This document shows positions 46,328-59,096 of a stretch of DNA of 64,000 nt, one piece after another (positions within the stretch are counted from its first letter, which is position 1; every line of letters starts with the position of its first letter). The stretch comes from Labia minor. Its lineage: Eukaryota; Arthropoda; Insecta; Dermaptera; Spongiphoridae. The stretch lies in NCBI GenBank assembly GCA_963082975.1, contig OY720344.1, positions 10,217,580-10,281,579 of the forward strand, written 5' to 3'. The position numbers and the translations under genes were made by a program. The notes under the pieces are model-generated. The model made no database searches and was not told where the DNA came from. It worked only from the letters and a program-made list of their open reading frames with translations.

Positions 46328-48444
46328 TTTAATAATATTTTATAATTATAAATTACGATATATATTTATCAATAATAATGAATTTTTTTTTTTAACTTAA
46401 TTACAGAGCCGAGGCTCGGGGTCCCGGTATGATCTTAATATATTGTGAGAATTAGATAAATAATGTAGAGAGAAAAAAATATTTAAAAATAGATATTTAT
46501 TTAAATGAAATAAAATTATTTAATTTACAGAATGAAAATGTCTATAATAATGTCTAAACATTTTTTCTTTATAATTTTACATTATAATAATACTAATTAC
46601 AGTAGTTATAATATATGGGGAATTTTCAACTTTGACTGCCGATTTGACCATGTTCCCAAACGAATTTTAAAAAAACCAAGACCACTTTACATTTACACAT
46701 TTTAAGCTCTAATCGAATCCAAAATCAAAATTTAAAAAATCGAAAAACAAACTCACAGATATATAGATTTTATAAATGAACATTTATACAATTTATTTTA
46801 ATTAATTTGAAACATTTTAGGAAACAAATTTTTAATGGGTCATTTTTAGAAATCCCATTTAACAATTATAATAAATAATTAAAAAATTGTAAAATTTTTA
46901 AAGTATATAAAAATAAATTGTATAAATTGGTTAAAGGGTCGAGTGATAGTTCGGTGTCCCAGGTATATATTTTATATTAACACGCCTACTTTTCTGTATA
47001 ATAAAGATATAAAGAATCATATTTTAATTTTTATATAACCAAGAAATCATTTTTTCACTTAAAATATAGTTGTAAAGCCCAAATCTCCGATCCATATAAC
47101 ATCATCGACTGGGCCGCTACCAAAAGGAGTCTTCTTTTGCTCTGACTAGGGCCACCGGTATTTGCCATTAGTCTCGAAAAAATAATATTAAATTTTATAT
47201 AAATTTATAAATTAGAATATTTGAATTTGTTTAAATTTTAACACATGTAATCAATCATATGCATAAAGAATAGAAAATTTTGAAAATCAACTTGGTATTA
47301 AATTCAGAAAAAAAAAATACTCATATATAGAATATATAGACTATTCGAATATAATTGAAACTCTTTCTCTCCCTCTATTTTAAATTTGAAAAAACGGAGT
47401 GTTAAGAAATTAAGATTCCTTATACAACATGGATGGTTAAATGAATTGGGCTCCCTACCTCCCTGAGAAATTCACATTAAAAATGTTTATAATATTTTAG
47501 TTTATTAAATCAAACTATTATTTTTTTATTTCAATATTTTTAATGTTAATACAATAATTTTTATTTTATAATCTATAAAATAATTTAATTATTTTTAAAA
47601 ACAACGGTCTTCAATTACAATTTTTTTACTCTCTACTGACTGTTCATTTCATAACTGAAAATAGTGTCGAATAGAAATAGACGATATTACTTGGATTAAT
47701 CTTATTATGCTAGCTAAAATTGTTTGTTTGTATTATTGAGGACCCCAGTTCAATTCATTTTAATCAGATTGATGCAATGATGCAACATTTAATAATTGTA
47801 ATAAATAATTAATTGTAGATTAATATTTTTTAAAGGGTCGAGCGACAGCTCGGTGTCCCAGGTATTAATATTACCAGCCAAACCCAATAATAATGAATCA
47901 TTTTTTTTAACTTAAGTACCGAGCCGAGGCTCGGGGTCCCGGTACTATTTATTAAACCAGCGCATGTTTAGTTATTTGTTGATGGCACCACGTCACGTGT
48001 TGGCGCGTGAGATTTGCAGTGTTAAAAAATTAATTCTGGTACTTTCAGAGATTCAATCAAGCTGAAATTCTATATATAGCAGTTTTATACAATTATTAAT
48101 CATGTGAAAAATTATCAAACATATATCTTTATTTTTACGGTCACTTTAAAAGAAAAAAAATCAAAACGTTGTAGGTAATGACCCTCTTCCGGTTGAGCTA
48201 CATTTCTCAAAAGTTGATAGAAAACTATGAATTTTGAATAATGCCCATTTATCAAATTTCATCATTCTAGCTCAAACCGTTTTTGACTAATCTTGTCTAC
48301 ATACATACACACACACACATATATACATACATTTTTCTCAACCTTAGTGAAAATGATTAAGGAACCTTCAAAACGTATAAAAAAATCAAAATCTCAACAT
48401 CGAAAATTTTCGTGATCGCAATACTATCTCTGGCGAGATAGTAA

Positions 48445-49366
48445 AAATGTTTAGGTAATATTGTTTTAATAATAATATCCATTTGTAACCTATTAGTCGA
48501 TAAATTAAATTAGAAGATAACTTTTTTATTTACCTATTTATTTATTTATAGGTTTCTTTGTAATACCTACTTAAAGATGTTTTAAGCCAAACGTCCTTTA
48601 AAACTTATTGAAATTAAGAAACTTTTTTTCTTGTGATTCACTGATAAACGAGTCACGTTTCTTGCAAACCGACCTCCCCTCTCCTCATTTCCAATTTAGT
48701 TGTACATATATTTATATACCTCATGTTATTTATCTTCTTTAACTAAATAGGACCTAAATAATCGATTTTAGTTTAAAATAGAAAACATTTGTAGCATTTT
48801 TTTCTTTCAACTCTACCGATAGACGTTCCAATTTTAATTTTTCCTTTAACTCACTTTGTCTTTTTTTCCTGTCTTCTGTAATTTTTTTTTTGTCCATTTT
48901 TGTCTCCATTTGACACGGGATATAACTGATGGTATATTTAAGGGTGTACTCTGTGCCACACGTCCGTCGCCATCTTTACTTTACAGCTATAGTATCTTCC
49001 CTTACACATAAACCCACCCATACACGCACACACCTCTTCCGGACTTTAATTAATTGAAAACGAACGTCGTGTTTAGTGGTGGGGGTAACTTAATGAGAAA
49101 GTTGGTCGACGCAATAAAAAAAAGCCGAACAACAGATATATATTCTCTGGTTTGAAAATCCATCCTTCACCAGTCGCAAGATTAAAAGCAGAGAGAGAGA
49201 GAGAGGATAATTCCATTCATTAAGAATATTCCATTCATTAACAACCAAATGAAGTGTGAAAGAAAAAAAAACACATTGTTTCTATATAACGTCATTGAAA
49301 ATGCAAAGTAAAAAAAAACGAATATTTAAACTTTAGAAGATAATGAATAGTACAAATAATACAATA

Positions 49367-49402
<36 letters not shown>

Positions 49403-49504
49403 ATATGTCTTAAATAGTTTATTTGAAAAAAAAATATAATTTTAATTTTATTTATTTATTTATTTAATTTTGATTATATTTTTAAAATATTCCACAAAAA
49501 TATA
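48445..49504. other. Mixed block with a GC-richer patch at 48,900-49,110
   Basis: The patch holds GGTATATTTAAGGGTG near 48,930, which contains a TATA-like box, and CCACACGTCCGTCGCC near 48,955. A promoter is possible but no gene follows. A (GA)n run lies near 49,190-49,204 and (TA)n at about 49,370-49,399. Confidence 0.35.
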
Positions 49505-49506
49505 TA

Positions 49507-49909
49507 TGAGGACAGGTCATTAAGTCCATGACTTTTGGAATGAAACCCAGGTTTTTAGATAAAAAATTACTTTATTTTTCAACATAGTCTCTTTTGAGCT
49601 CTAAACACTTCGTCCAATATATATCCAATTTTTATAACCCTTCGAAAAAATAAGATTTGTCGAGGACATCAAAATAGATGTTTGTTTGTGAGATGATTTC
49701 ATCGTTGGAGGCCAATCTCTTTCCGCGGAGCCATCTTTTCGGGTTTGGAAACAAGAAATAGTCACTCGCGGCTAAATCCGGAGAATAGGGCGGATGAGAG
49801 AACAATTCGTATCCCAACTCAAAGATTTTCATGGAAATTCACTTTTTTCCATTCACCCCCCCCCCATCAAATCACGAAAAGTCACGGACTTATTGACCTG
49901 CTCTCCTCG
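49507..49909 (-). mobile_element. Short mariner with transposase C-terminal part (403 bp)
   Basis: The ends TGAGGACAGGTCATTAAGTC and GACTTATTGACCTG...CTCCTCG are inverted repeats flanked by TA (49,505-49,506, 49,910-49,911). On the minus strand, 49,632-49,832 reads ELGYELFSHPPYSPDLAASD then YFLFPNPKRWLRGKR and YFDVLDKSYFFEGL, the last third of a mariner transposase of a different clade from the 31-kb copy. The DNA-binding domain and the first catalytic Asp are absent, so this is an internal-deletion derivative. A C9 run lies near 49,857. The partial copy at the window's right edge is its sister. Confidence 0.9.
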
Positions 49910-49911
49910 TA

Positions 49912-51573
49912 TCTATTTTATTTATTTATTTATTTTGAATAAATATAGGACATATTATATGTCAATATCTATATATAAATTAAATGTTCATTTTTTTTCC
50001 TTAAGATGTAATTTCTTGTTAATCGTTCCCTATAATTCTAGATCGTTGTGGGACCAATTATTATAGTACTTACTCATCCATACATCGTAGTGAGTTAGCC
50101 CTTTGTGATTTACAAATTCCCCAGAAGAATAGCGTGGTCGTGATTAAATGATAGCGTATGACTCAAGAGATTTCACCGATTTTTAATAATTAATAAATAA
50201 GTAGTGATAATTAATTTTCATTTCCTTTCATTTGGAGACATTTAAAAATGATAACCTCATATAAATATTTATTTGAAACAAAATATTATATGATTTATAT
50301 TATTTATTATAATAATATTACTTTAAATAAATATACTTTTAATAAAACCTGAATGTTTATTTAATTGATTTCATTTCTAAATGAATCTAATGACAATAAT
50401 TTATGTAGAACTTGAGAATATTTTTAAAATTGATCCATATATCAATATTCTAATTAAATTTGAAATGATCGTTTTTATCTTTTTCAATCTATTTTATGTT
50501 TAGGTAAATCTTCGAAATTAATTAAATTAATAAAACAAGATCGGTTTCTTTTATTAATCTCATATTATTATTATTATTATGTAAAATTTGGTACAATTTC
50601 ACAGGTGTTCTTTTCTAAAAAGAGATTCCCAACTCTGTTTATGATTAATTTTCCAATTCTTTGAATGAATCATTTGAGACGGAACTGGAAATTCGTTCTG
50701 CCTGGAGAGGAGGATAATAAACAGCCCCTCTGTTTAGTATTATCCACTCGTATAATGATCCTTTGCTTCCTTCTTTGAAAATAAAAACAAAATAGATGGT
50801 TTTTAATTTTAATAAACCAAATCCAGTATTAAATTGCATTTTTTGCCAAACGTTCTAATATAAATCATTTACTTGGTTTTTTATTAAGAAACTTGGTCCT
50901 TAGGAGAGAAACACCAATATGGCCAATAGCTTATAATTTATACAACTTTGTGTTATTTTTTTTTCTGAAATACAAACATACGTAAAAAATATATAAGTAA
51001 ATATTTACAGAGATTTATCGGTTTATTTATGTTTATTATTATTATTATAAAGAAAGAGGCTTCGCTCCTTCTCTCTTCTAAACTCGTAAATTGTCCATAG
51101 GCTCTGATTAAATATTCCCTTTCCATTTTAGGTTCAGGTGCAAGTAAAAAAGCTTTTTATTGATTATAACAAAAATTTCTCTTCAGCCCTGATTGGAGTG
51201 GAGCGGAGAATCCATTGCAACATTTATAGGTCTGTGTACTATGTACCGTACATGTTAATAAATGGCTCAACAATTCAAGGATTCATTGATGAAAGAAGTT
51301 TCTAATCAGATTTAAGAAATATTAAATCTATATATATATATTCTCAAATAATATTTACATATATGTACTATAAGAAATTAGAAAAACTTTAAATTTTGAA
51401 AGTGTTTTTATTGCATTTTGTTTGAACAAAAAAACAAAACAACAAATAATAAGTAACTTATTTACTTCTAGTTTTCATTACAAATTATATTTTATTATTA
51501 TTGGTAATTCTTACACTTGCATCATTATAATATTAAAGTTTCTAATTACTATCCTCCAGAAATTAAAAAAAAA
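49912..51573. other. AT-rich block with a small island near 50,640-50,860
   Basis: No gene supported. The patch near 50,670-50,745 (GAGACGGAACTGG, GCCTGGAGAGGAGG) is GC-richer but has no recognisable domain. Confidence 0.6.
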
Positions 51574-51609
51574 AACAATACCTCCTTTACTATCGTCGGT
51601 CGGTAAAAA
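51574..51609 (-). mobile_element. Family B terminal fragment
   Basis: ACAATACCTCCTTTACTATC followed by GTCGGTCGGTAAAAAT is the microsatellite-side end of family B without the rest of the element. It may be a solo end left by deletion. Confidence 0.7.
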
Positions 51610-51835
51610 TAATATATTTATATTATTATTTTTATTGGAAATTGTGTTGTGTATTCTTAGTTTTTTTTTACAAAACATAGAAATTGAAAATGTAGAAAAA
51701 TTTCAAAATATTTAGGTTCTGTAATCATGAGGGATAGAACAATAATATTTGAGAAGAATTTAAATCGAGGTTGCAATCGGGCAACACCTGTTATCATTCA
51801 GTAAAGGGGCTTATCTCGTCAAAATTGGAGTATTT

Positions 51836-52109
51836 GAGGATAGGATTCTTTGCAGCATTTATGGGCCAAAGAAAGATGAAGTGACCGGGGAATGGAGAAG
51901 AAAATATGTATATTGGTGTGGGGAGACCGATTGGTAAACGTCCTGTTGGAATATCAAGGACACTGTGGTTGGACAATATAGGAAGGGACGTGAGAGAGTT
52001 AGGAGAGGGTAGAAGTTGGATGGTTGTGGCTCTGGATAGGGACACTTGGAGAAATGTGGTTGCTGGCTGTGGTCAAGAACTTTCCAGTTCCGTAGAGCGA
52101 CACAGATAA
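51836..52109 (+). pseudogene. LINE reverse-transcriptase tail, broken
   Basis: From 51,836 the plus strand reads ILCSIYGPKKDEVTGEWRRK, matching the conserved ILR.IYGP....GEWRRR segment after the polymerase core of non-LTR elements. A different frame from 51,906 reads GKRPVGISRTLWLDNIGRDV and then WMVVALDRDTWRNVV, the usual GRPRTRWLD...W...A.DRDRWR tail. At least one frame change separates them and the segment between is shortened. The upstream polymerase is not seen. Dead 5'-truncated copy. Confidence 0.75.
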
Positions 52110-52912
52110 ATAGATAGATTCTTAGTTCTTGAATTTCTGGTTTTATGATAATAATAATTTTAATTATGACACCATTACTCTTTCCATCTTTAACAAAAAT
52201 AATTTAATTTCCCTAACATTTTATACTTATTGTCAAATATTCACTTTTGAAGAATTAGATTATTTCATAGCTATATACCTATATATTTGGATAAAATGTT
52301 AAAAATTCTTAAAATGACTAATTACAAAAAACCACGAACCTCCAGCTGTGTTGAGGTTTCCGTGGTTAGATAAATGGATTCTGGTTAAACAATTCATCTC
52401 GATGAAAATGTGGTGTTATCATTTTCATTGGACCCACGACGTTTCAACCATCATTATGATTAAATACATATCATATAAATTGACAAATAAATAAATAAGT
52501 AAAAGCTTATTTAAAAACTTTTCTTATTGATTGATGTTTTATTTTAATTAATCCATGGAGGGTATTCCACCCTTCTAATTATAGTCGTTGGAATTAAAAG
52601 AGCGATTTGCAACTGAATATATCAATTATAACGTATCTACTGAAATTTTAATATGCCTAATAATATTTCATTCTCTCTATTTCTTTCACATATAATCACC
52701 CACAAAAAGGGCAAAAACCTGGCAAAATCGCATTGTTACGTCATTAAAATATAAAGGACTAATTAATTTTTATAATTCTTTTTTCAGAATTTGTTATTTT
52801 CATTTAGATCTAAATGATTCTTGGTCTTTAGAATAACAAAATTATAAAAATAATAATAAATTTACAAATTATTTTAATTATTTTAATTCAAGGAACGATA
52901 TAGGGTTAAGTA
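52110..52912. other. AT-rich block with a 15-bp hairpin at 52,330-52,367
   Basis: AACCACGAACCTC (52,330) pairs with GAGGTTTCCGTGGTT (52,353), giving a stem of about 13-15 bp with a 10-base loop that contains CAGCTG. It is the only GC-rich hairpin of this strength in the surrounding 800 bp. Its role is unknown. Confidence 0.5.
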
Positions 52913-52914
52913 TA

Positions 52915-53242
52915 CAGTCGTTGGTCCTGAGGCAGTCATTGGCCCCCTATCACTAAAATACAAATAATAAGAGATTTTTATTTTAAAAATTGCGCTATTA
53001 ATCGTTTGTTGTATGGTTGTTTAATCACTATAGAATACTTAGGGGGCCAATAACTGTATTTTCTAGGATTTTTTTAAAGGTGTTTATTGAAAATGTCATC
53101 AGAAAATGATTTTTTTTTATTCAACAAAATGCTCATAGTATCTATCATATGTTGTGCAAACCTAATTTGACACAGATTGTTCCGCAATTTGCCCAGATAT
53201 ACATTAAAGACACTAGAAGTTGCTTAAGGGGGCCAACGACTG
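52915..53242. mobile_element. pogo-like MITE (328 bp)
   Basis: CAGTCGTTGG with GGCCCCC inside at the left mirrors GGGGGCCAACGACTG at the right; TA flanks both (52,913-52,914, 53,243-53,244). An extra inverted copy of the end (GGGGGCCAATAACTGTA) lies at 53,042-53,058. No transposase. The MITE at 27,973 has different ends, so this is another family. Confidence 0.85.
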
Positions 53243-53426
53243 TATGCTTATGGGATGATAGGGTATATCATCCTAGCTATATTTTTCAGCAAATGGATTT
53301 AGGTAGCTGACTATATAGGAACTGTTGAAGAAATGTTGTTGTTGCATTCATATACTTTTAAGTTCAGTAGAATCAAAGATAGTAAAAAAAGAATATTGTA
53401 ATAGTTTATAGATTAAATAAAAAAAT

Positions 53427-53646
53427 CTGGAGTGTCTCCACTCGAGTATCTCGCAAATTTGAATTCAATTAATTAACATAAATAATATCTATTAAACAAG
53501 CGCGTGTTTGGCTCTTTGTTGATGACACCACGTCACGTGCTCGCGCATGATTGGTAGTCAACGTATTAAAAAATTAATTTCAGTACTTTCAGCGAGTCAA
53601 TCTAGCTGAAATTCTATATATAGCAGTTTCCCTGGCGAGATAGTAA
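53427..53646 (-). mobile_element. Helentron-like family A, short deletion copy
   Basis: Both ends are present (CTGGAGTGTCTCCACTCG; GGCGAGATAGTAA) with the CACGTCACGTG segment and the TAGCTGAAATTCTATATATA segment. The core and microsatellite are missing, which leaves 220 bp. Confidence 0.8.
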
Positions 53647-53649
53647 AAA

Positions 53650-55060
53650 TAAATTAAATAGAAAAATACTGTTTGAAATTGGGGTGGTTTCAGTAGATAA
53701 TTGTAAAATACAAAGAGTTAATTAAATGTTATTTAAATGTTTTAAAATTATTTGTAGATATTCTTTTAGATGAAAATTGTTTTTTTTTATTTTCATTAAC
53801 ATAAAAAATAATACAATATAAATAATAAAAAAGTTTCAAGTTTATTTTTTTTTTTAATTAATTGGATATTTCAAAATAATTAATGATTTATTATTTGTTC
53901 ATATCCAATGTAATTGAAATTATTTAAATCATTCGCATGATTGCTGCATGTGCATGACAGAAGAGAGTTCGAACTTTGATTTGGTATCCTGTAATTTCTC
54001 AAATGATTAAATTTTTATTTTTATCCAAAAAAAAATTGTAAAAAAGAAATCTTTCACAATTACAAATAAACTTCAAATAGAATGTAAGTAGAAATTACAT
54101 TTATCTATAACCCAAATATTTTTATAAATTTCTGCGATTTATTGTGTGTATCAGAGTTCATAATCACTTTCTTGGAGCGTGCAAATTAAAAATAAACATT
54201 ATATATAAATTTATTTATATTTATCTATATTATTTAATGCGTTAGATATTTTGTTTTTAATAATAATCTGATTATCAACGGAATGGAATTTTGAATGAAT
54301 GGTTGAAATGACACGTATTATGAACAAATGTTCATAGAATTTCAATCATTGTTAAAAAAAAAACATAATAATACATATAAATTTATTATTATTTATGAAT
54401 ATTTCCATCGACTGAAAAGATAAATAAATATTTAAAAAAAAAAAATGAAAATAATACATATAGAAATGTAGCTATTGATAATACAAAAGCGATTGACTTT
54501 TTGTCAATATGCATGATTCATTATTTAGAAATGTTAAATAAATTTCATTGGGGGAAAAAAAAAAATAAAATAATTTCAATAATTTTCATAATATTTACAA
54601 AGATTTCAATTATCTTTAAAAAAATATTTTTTTATTGAAATTCCATTTCGATTGAGGTTAATTGAGGCGTATATCAATGCTTGTTGTTTGTATTCTTATT
54701 ATGTTCGATTTCATTTTCATGTTTCATCAATGGAATGTTTATTGGCGCCAAGAATATCTCTATTTTTCTTTATCGGTATTATTAATGATAAGATAAATCT
54801 CTAAATTTGGTATACTAGTTATTAAGAAAAAGTGATGTTGATTTCAAATTGTAACATGGCAATTCCAAATTCTTAAAGGAACGTAAAAGTGTAAGTTTGT
54901 TTAGAAAGTTTTATGGTATAACATGGAATGTGCCATTGGACTCAAGTTCTTAGACTTCAGAACCATAGTAATATTATCTTGCGACATATAAAAGCTCAAT
55001 TTTCACTCTTTCTTTCACCACAACAATTACCCTGAGCTATACTTGAGTTCTATTCTTTTT
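53650..55060. other. AT-rich block
   Basis: No gene supported. GAGAGTTCGAACTTTG near 53,964 resembles a B box without a convincing A box. Confidence 0.6.
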
Positions 55061-55692
55061 TTACTATCTCGCCAGAGATAGTATTGCGATCATGAAAATT
55101 TTCGATGTTGAGATTTTGATGTTTTTATACGTTTTGAAGGTTCCTGAATCATTTTCACTAAGGTTGAGAAAAATGTCTGTGTGTGTGTATGTGTGTGTGT
55201 ATGTGTGTATGTGTGTATGTGTGTATGTATGTAGGCAAGATTACGCAAAAACGGTTTGAGCTAGAATGATGAAATTTGGTACATGGACATTATTCAAAAT
55301 TCATAGTTTTCTATCAACTTTTGAGAAATGTAGCTCAACCGGAAGAGGGTCATTACCTACAACGTTTTGATTTTTTTTCCTCTAAAGTGACCGTAAAAAT
55401 AAAGATATATGTTTGATAATTTTTCACATGATTAATAATTATATAAAACTGCTATATATAGAATTTCAGCTTGATTGATTCGCTGAAATTACCAGAATTA
55501 ATTTTTTAACACTGAAAATCTCACGCGTCAACACGTGACGTGGTGCCATCAACAAAAAGCCAAACATGCGCTGGTTTAATATTTATTATTTATTATTTAT
55601 AATTTATAATTAATTAAATTTAATTTAAATATAATATATTATGTTATTTAATCCAATTCAAATTGCGAGATAGTCGAGTGGAGACACTCCAG
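55061..55692 (+). mobile_element. Helentron-like family A copy, opposite orientation (full length)
   Basis: It starts TTACTATCTCGCCAGAGATA and ends GCGAGATAGTCGAGTGGAGACACTCCAG, the reverse of copy A2. The microsatellite is (GTGTAT)n-like at about 55,177-55,233. Its sequence is very close to A2 across the core, so both are young. In this orientation the hairpin forms the 3' end, as in Helentrons. Confidence 0.75.
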
Positions 55693-56221
55693 CTAATTCT
55701 TATTTCTTTTTAAGTTAGAACACTCTTAAAACAGTTAACACTTGTTACATCCTCGCCCACTTTATACTATTCTTCTATGTAAATAATCAGATTACAATTT
55801 CTTTCTTTATTTCTAAAGTTTTTTTTTATTGTATTACTATTAGTTTGTTTGTTTTTTTAGAATCTAAAACATTTAAACAACAAAAATTACCAGTTGGGTC
55901 AATCATGAATTATTGAATCAATTAAAAATTATTTGTAGACTCAAGAATTCATAAATATCTTAAAAATAATGAAGGATTTTTTTCATATTGTATTATTACA
56001 ATATATTTTTTGGTTTCAAATCATAAACTGATAAGGTTGATTATTACGGATAATAATAAGATAAACATTAGATAAGTTTCTTGTCATTAATGTGACCTAA
56101 ACTTTTTTTTTTAGAGGGTTGATGAATAATACAAAGTTCTCAGAACTATGGCAGTTACTAATCATTGTATATTAATTATAAATTATCTATTTAAATAAAC
56201 ATAAATATATATATATATATA
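55693..56221. other. AT-rich spacer
   Basis: Nothing recognised apart from an (AT)n tract near 56,206-56,223. Confidence 0.6.
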
Positions 56222-56223
56222 TA

Positions 56224-56871
56224 CCAGGTGTAGAAGTATGAAACCGGAATTTCCCTATAGATGGTGCTCGTTTCAGTTTAAAGACCGTAAGACCGCTTCT
56301 GTAACGCCATCTTCTCCCTCTAACAGCTGATAACCTAAGAATCATACCCCGGTAGTTTTTTCTATAACCTCATATATGCTCTTGGTAAAACTCAATGTTT
56401 TGAGTGGTTTAAAACATTTAAAAGTGGTGATTTTGACCACCGAAAAACAGTATAATATATTATGAGCTACTAAAAATCTGGCGAAACCCTTAACACTGAT
56501 CGCTACCAACAACAAATGATTGAGTAATTCGTGAAAAACGACCGGAATATACAAAAAGGCAACATAAAGTCATTTTGCTTCATGATAATACCATTCCATT
56601 GGCGTATGCGGCCTATTCTCCAACTGATTAGGACATGCACTCGCCGAACGACACTTTGATTCGCGTATGAAAATTTACGAAAATGGCTCGACAACTGGTT
56701 CGCTTAGAAGGAAAAATTGTTTTTTTTTTTGGCATTCATAAGCTGCCGAAGAGGTGGGAAAAAATGTATAAATTCAAATGGAAACTATTTTGAATAAAAT
56801 ATTTTTTATAATTTTCAAATAACAGTCGTGCAATTTTTTTACAAAAAAATACTTCATACTTCTACACCTGG
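56224..56871 (+). mobile_element. mariner element with decayed transposase (648 bp)
   Basis: The ends CCAGGTGTAGAAGTATGAA and TTCATACTTCTACACCTGG are perfect inverted repeats flanked by TA (56,222-56,223, 56,872-56,873). On the plus strand it reads CFEWFKTFKSGDFD, then KSGETLNTDRYQQQMIE, KRPEWxxR-like sequence and ENLRKWLDNWFA, all mariner transposase segments in order but with stops and frame changes and lacking a clean catalytic region. It represents a third mariner lineage in this window. The perfect ends against a decayed inside suggest mobilisation as a deletion derivative by an active relative. Confidence 0.88.
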
Positions 56872-56873
56872 TA

Positions 56874-58280
56874 ATTATATTAAGCTCAGGTTAAAAGTAG
56901 GAAGTTTTCTCTTTATTAATCAAAATTTATAGGAAAAATTAGAAATATATCATCAAAACTATTATTTAATCTTGTCTTTTAAACAAAACTAAAAAACTAT
57001 ATTTTATAATATATATTTGAAATGATTATAAGAAAAAATTAATCCTTTACTTAATAAACAGCTATTTTAAATTTTCTAAAATAAACAACATCCAAATACC
57101 GTTAGTATGTTTCTACTTTTATTTATTTATTAGCAAAATACATCTTCCAGGTTCCAGGTAATGGTGATGATAAATTAAAAACTTTCTAATTCATAGCCAA
57201 TAGATTTAAATATTATTTTTATGTCAATAGTCTTTCAAAATCTAAATTGATTTAACTTTAAAATTAACAATAAATCAATCAACCTGACTGATATGATTTA
57301 AGAAAGTAATTAAATATATTTTATCATAAAATTAAATTGTACATCACACAAAATGACTAAATATATACTATTTTTAGTTAAAAATTGTGTTCAAATAATA
57401 ATATAACCCATAAAGTTTGTTTTTGTTTACAGAAAATATAACAATAAACAGAAATCCAGATCTAGATCAATGATATATTAAATATTTAGTTAATTTTTCA
57501 GTTTCTTTTCCATACCCTACCTTTTTTTAATAATTTTATTGTGTTTAATGTTCACTCATCATTTTCATAGATGATATTTTCTCTGGTAACAATATTAAAC
57601 ACAAGTATATTTCAAGATTTCATTATAATAACTACTTTTAATGTAATTAATTCTTTGTTTTCTCAATGATAAATCTATAAATAAGGAAGAAGGTTATTAA
57701 ATATAAATATTTTTGTTAAGAAGAAAGCAAATACGATGTTGTTTTTATGAAAGTTCATACTTCATGAAAAATATTTCTTTGGCTGATGCGCAGTAATTGA
57801 TCCCGATATACAAACAGAAATAAATGATTAACATAAAAGTGCTGATTCATTCTAAATTTTAAGATTCAGTCCTGCTACAAATAGTGAGATCAATTTTACA
57901 AATCTCCATTTTTAAAAGATTACAAATTTTAAGACAGAATGACGAAAGCTTTTGAAAAAAAAAAAAAAAAAAAATAAAAAAAAAAACCGATTCAATCAAA
58001 AGTATTTATAGTGCGAAGGATCATCACGCATAAACAAACAACATATTTCAAAAGAACATTCAAAATAAAATAATTTATTTTAATTTAATTGATATAATAA
58101 TTAATATATTATTTCATTTATTTATCATATTTTTGGACTTTGGAAAAAAAAAATAAATCAAATTATGATTCATTCATTATTATGATTTTAGTATTCATAG
58201 TAAACTCATTACTTTCTAATCTTTTTATCTGTATTTTTTTTTAATTTTTCATTATACCGAGGTGAATGTTGCTAATGATT
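56874..58280. other. AT-rich block
   Basis: No gene recognised. An A-rich run of about 35 bases lies near 57,955-57,988. Confidence 0.65.
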
Positions 58281-58893
58281 TTTACCGACCGACGATAGTA
58301 AGGGAGGTATTGTTTTCACACCAAATTTCACATGTGGAGATTTTTACATATCTCCACGAATCATGCATTTTCTAAACAGGAAAAAGTATTTTTAGCATGA
58401 TGTCTGTCCGTCCGTCCGTCCGTATAGATGTGTACAGCCTGAACGGCTCAACCGATTTTGATGAAATTTGGTATATTTACTTAATGCATCAGTGGGATGA
58501 ATTGATCAACTTTTGGTGCAATTCCGGAAACCGGAAGTGCTAGTATTAGCGATCGACGATAGGAAGGAAAGGGTTATTTTCACACCAAAGGAGATTTTTT
58601 TATATATCACCACGAATCATGCACTTTGTATTGGTTTTATCCTCGAGAAAAATCATATTTATTAGTTTTTTCTTAATTTAAAATCATCCAAGCCACTCAT
58701 GACCTGACAGCCTGGTCTTGCATATATATTATAAATAAAATAAAATTAAAAATGTTTATATTTATTATTTATGTATCCCTATCTGTTTTTTTATTACATT
58801 AATAGATCTATTAAAATTATTTGAAATTGTTTCTGTAGCTGGAAATTAATTTACTTCAAACCGTCGGTCGGTTCGGACCTGGCCACAGGTCAA
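58281..58893 (+). mobile_element. Helentron-like family B, opposite orientation (full length)
   Basis: It opens TTTACCGACCGACGATAGTA and closes CCGTCGGTCGGTTCGGACCTGGCCACAGGTC, the reverse of copy B1. The (GTCC)n tract at about 58,402-58,423 and the core CGATTTTGATGAAATTTGGT are present. Apart from a shorter microsatellite and a small change near the hairpin side it is close to B1. Confidence 0.75.
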
Positions 58894-59096
58894 CTTATTT
58901 TTTTTTTTTTTTGGAAAAATCCCCTTATCATTGAACCTTGGAAAGCTTCTAACCAGAGCAGATCATGGCGTAGAAAAATAAACGATCTTTTATTCAATAT
59001 TTTTCATTAAAATATTTATTATTCTTTATGAAAAACAATATTTTTATTATAATATATAATATATATAATAATTATTAAAGCTTTGGTGGTTGTTTT
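58894..59096. other. AT-rich spacer
   Basis: A T run (about 58,897-58,912) follows the family B end. Nothing else recognised. Confidence 0.5.

Larger units (their letters stand above)
45411..47944. mobile_element. Nested insertion with hairpin-ended motifs (family C)
   Basis: The block inside family A copy 3 opens with TCTTATTATGCTAGCTAAAA (45,418), repeated at 47,699. It closes with a GC-rich hairpin CCGAGCCGAGGCTCGG then GGTCCCGGTA. Related hairpin-plus-GTCCC motifs lie at 46,406-46,429, 46,940-46,964, 47,840-47,864 and 47,919-47,944. At least two nested units seem present; 47,699-47,944 looks like a short complete one. No protein was recognised. The class is unknown: a hairpin near the end recalls Helitrons, but the CTRR terminus is absent. 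Confidence 0.5.
45301..48444 (-). mobile_element. Helentron-like family A copy 3, split by a 2.5-kb insertion
   Basis: The left part (45,301 to about 45,410) has the hairpin end CTGGAGTGTCTCCACTCG and subterminal ACTATCTCGC. The right part (about 47,945-48,444) resumes at TATTTATTAAACCAGCGCAT and runs through CACGTCACGTG, the core and a CACA/CATA tract (about 48,299-48,331) to GGCGAGATAGTAAAA. Compared with copy A2 the two parts join at the AT-rich TAAATAATAAATATT segment. The intervening DNA is described as family C. Confidence 0.75.

Noticed and set aside
53939-53990. B-box-like GAGTTCGAACTTTG as a SINE
   Set aside because: No A box at a suitable distance.
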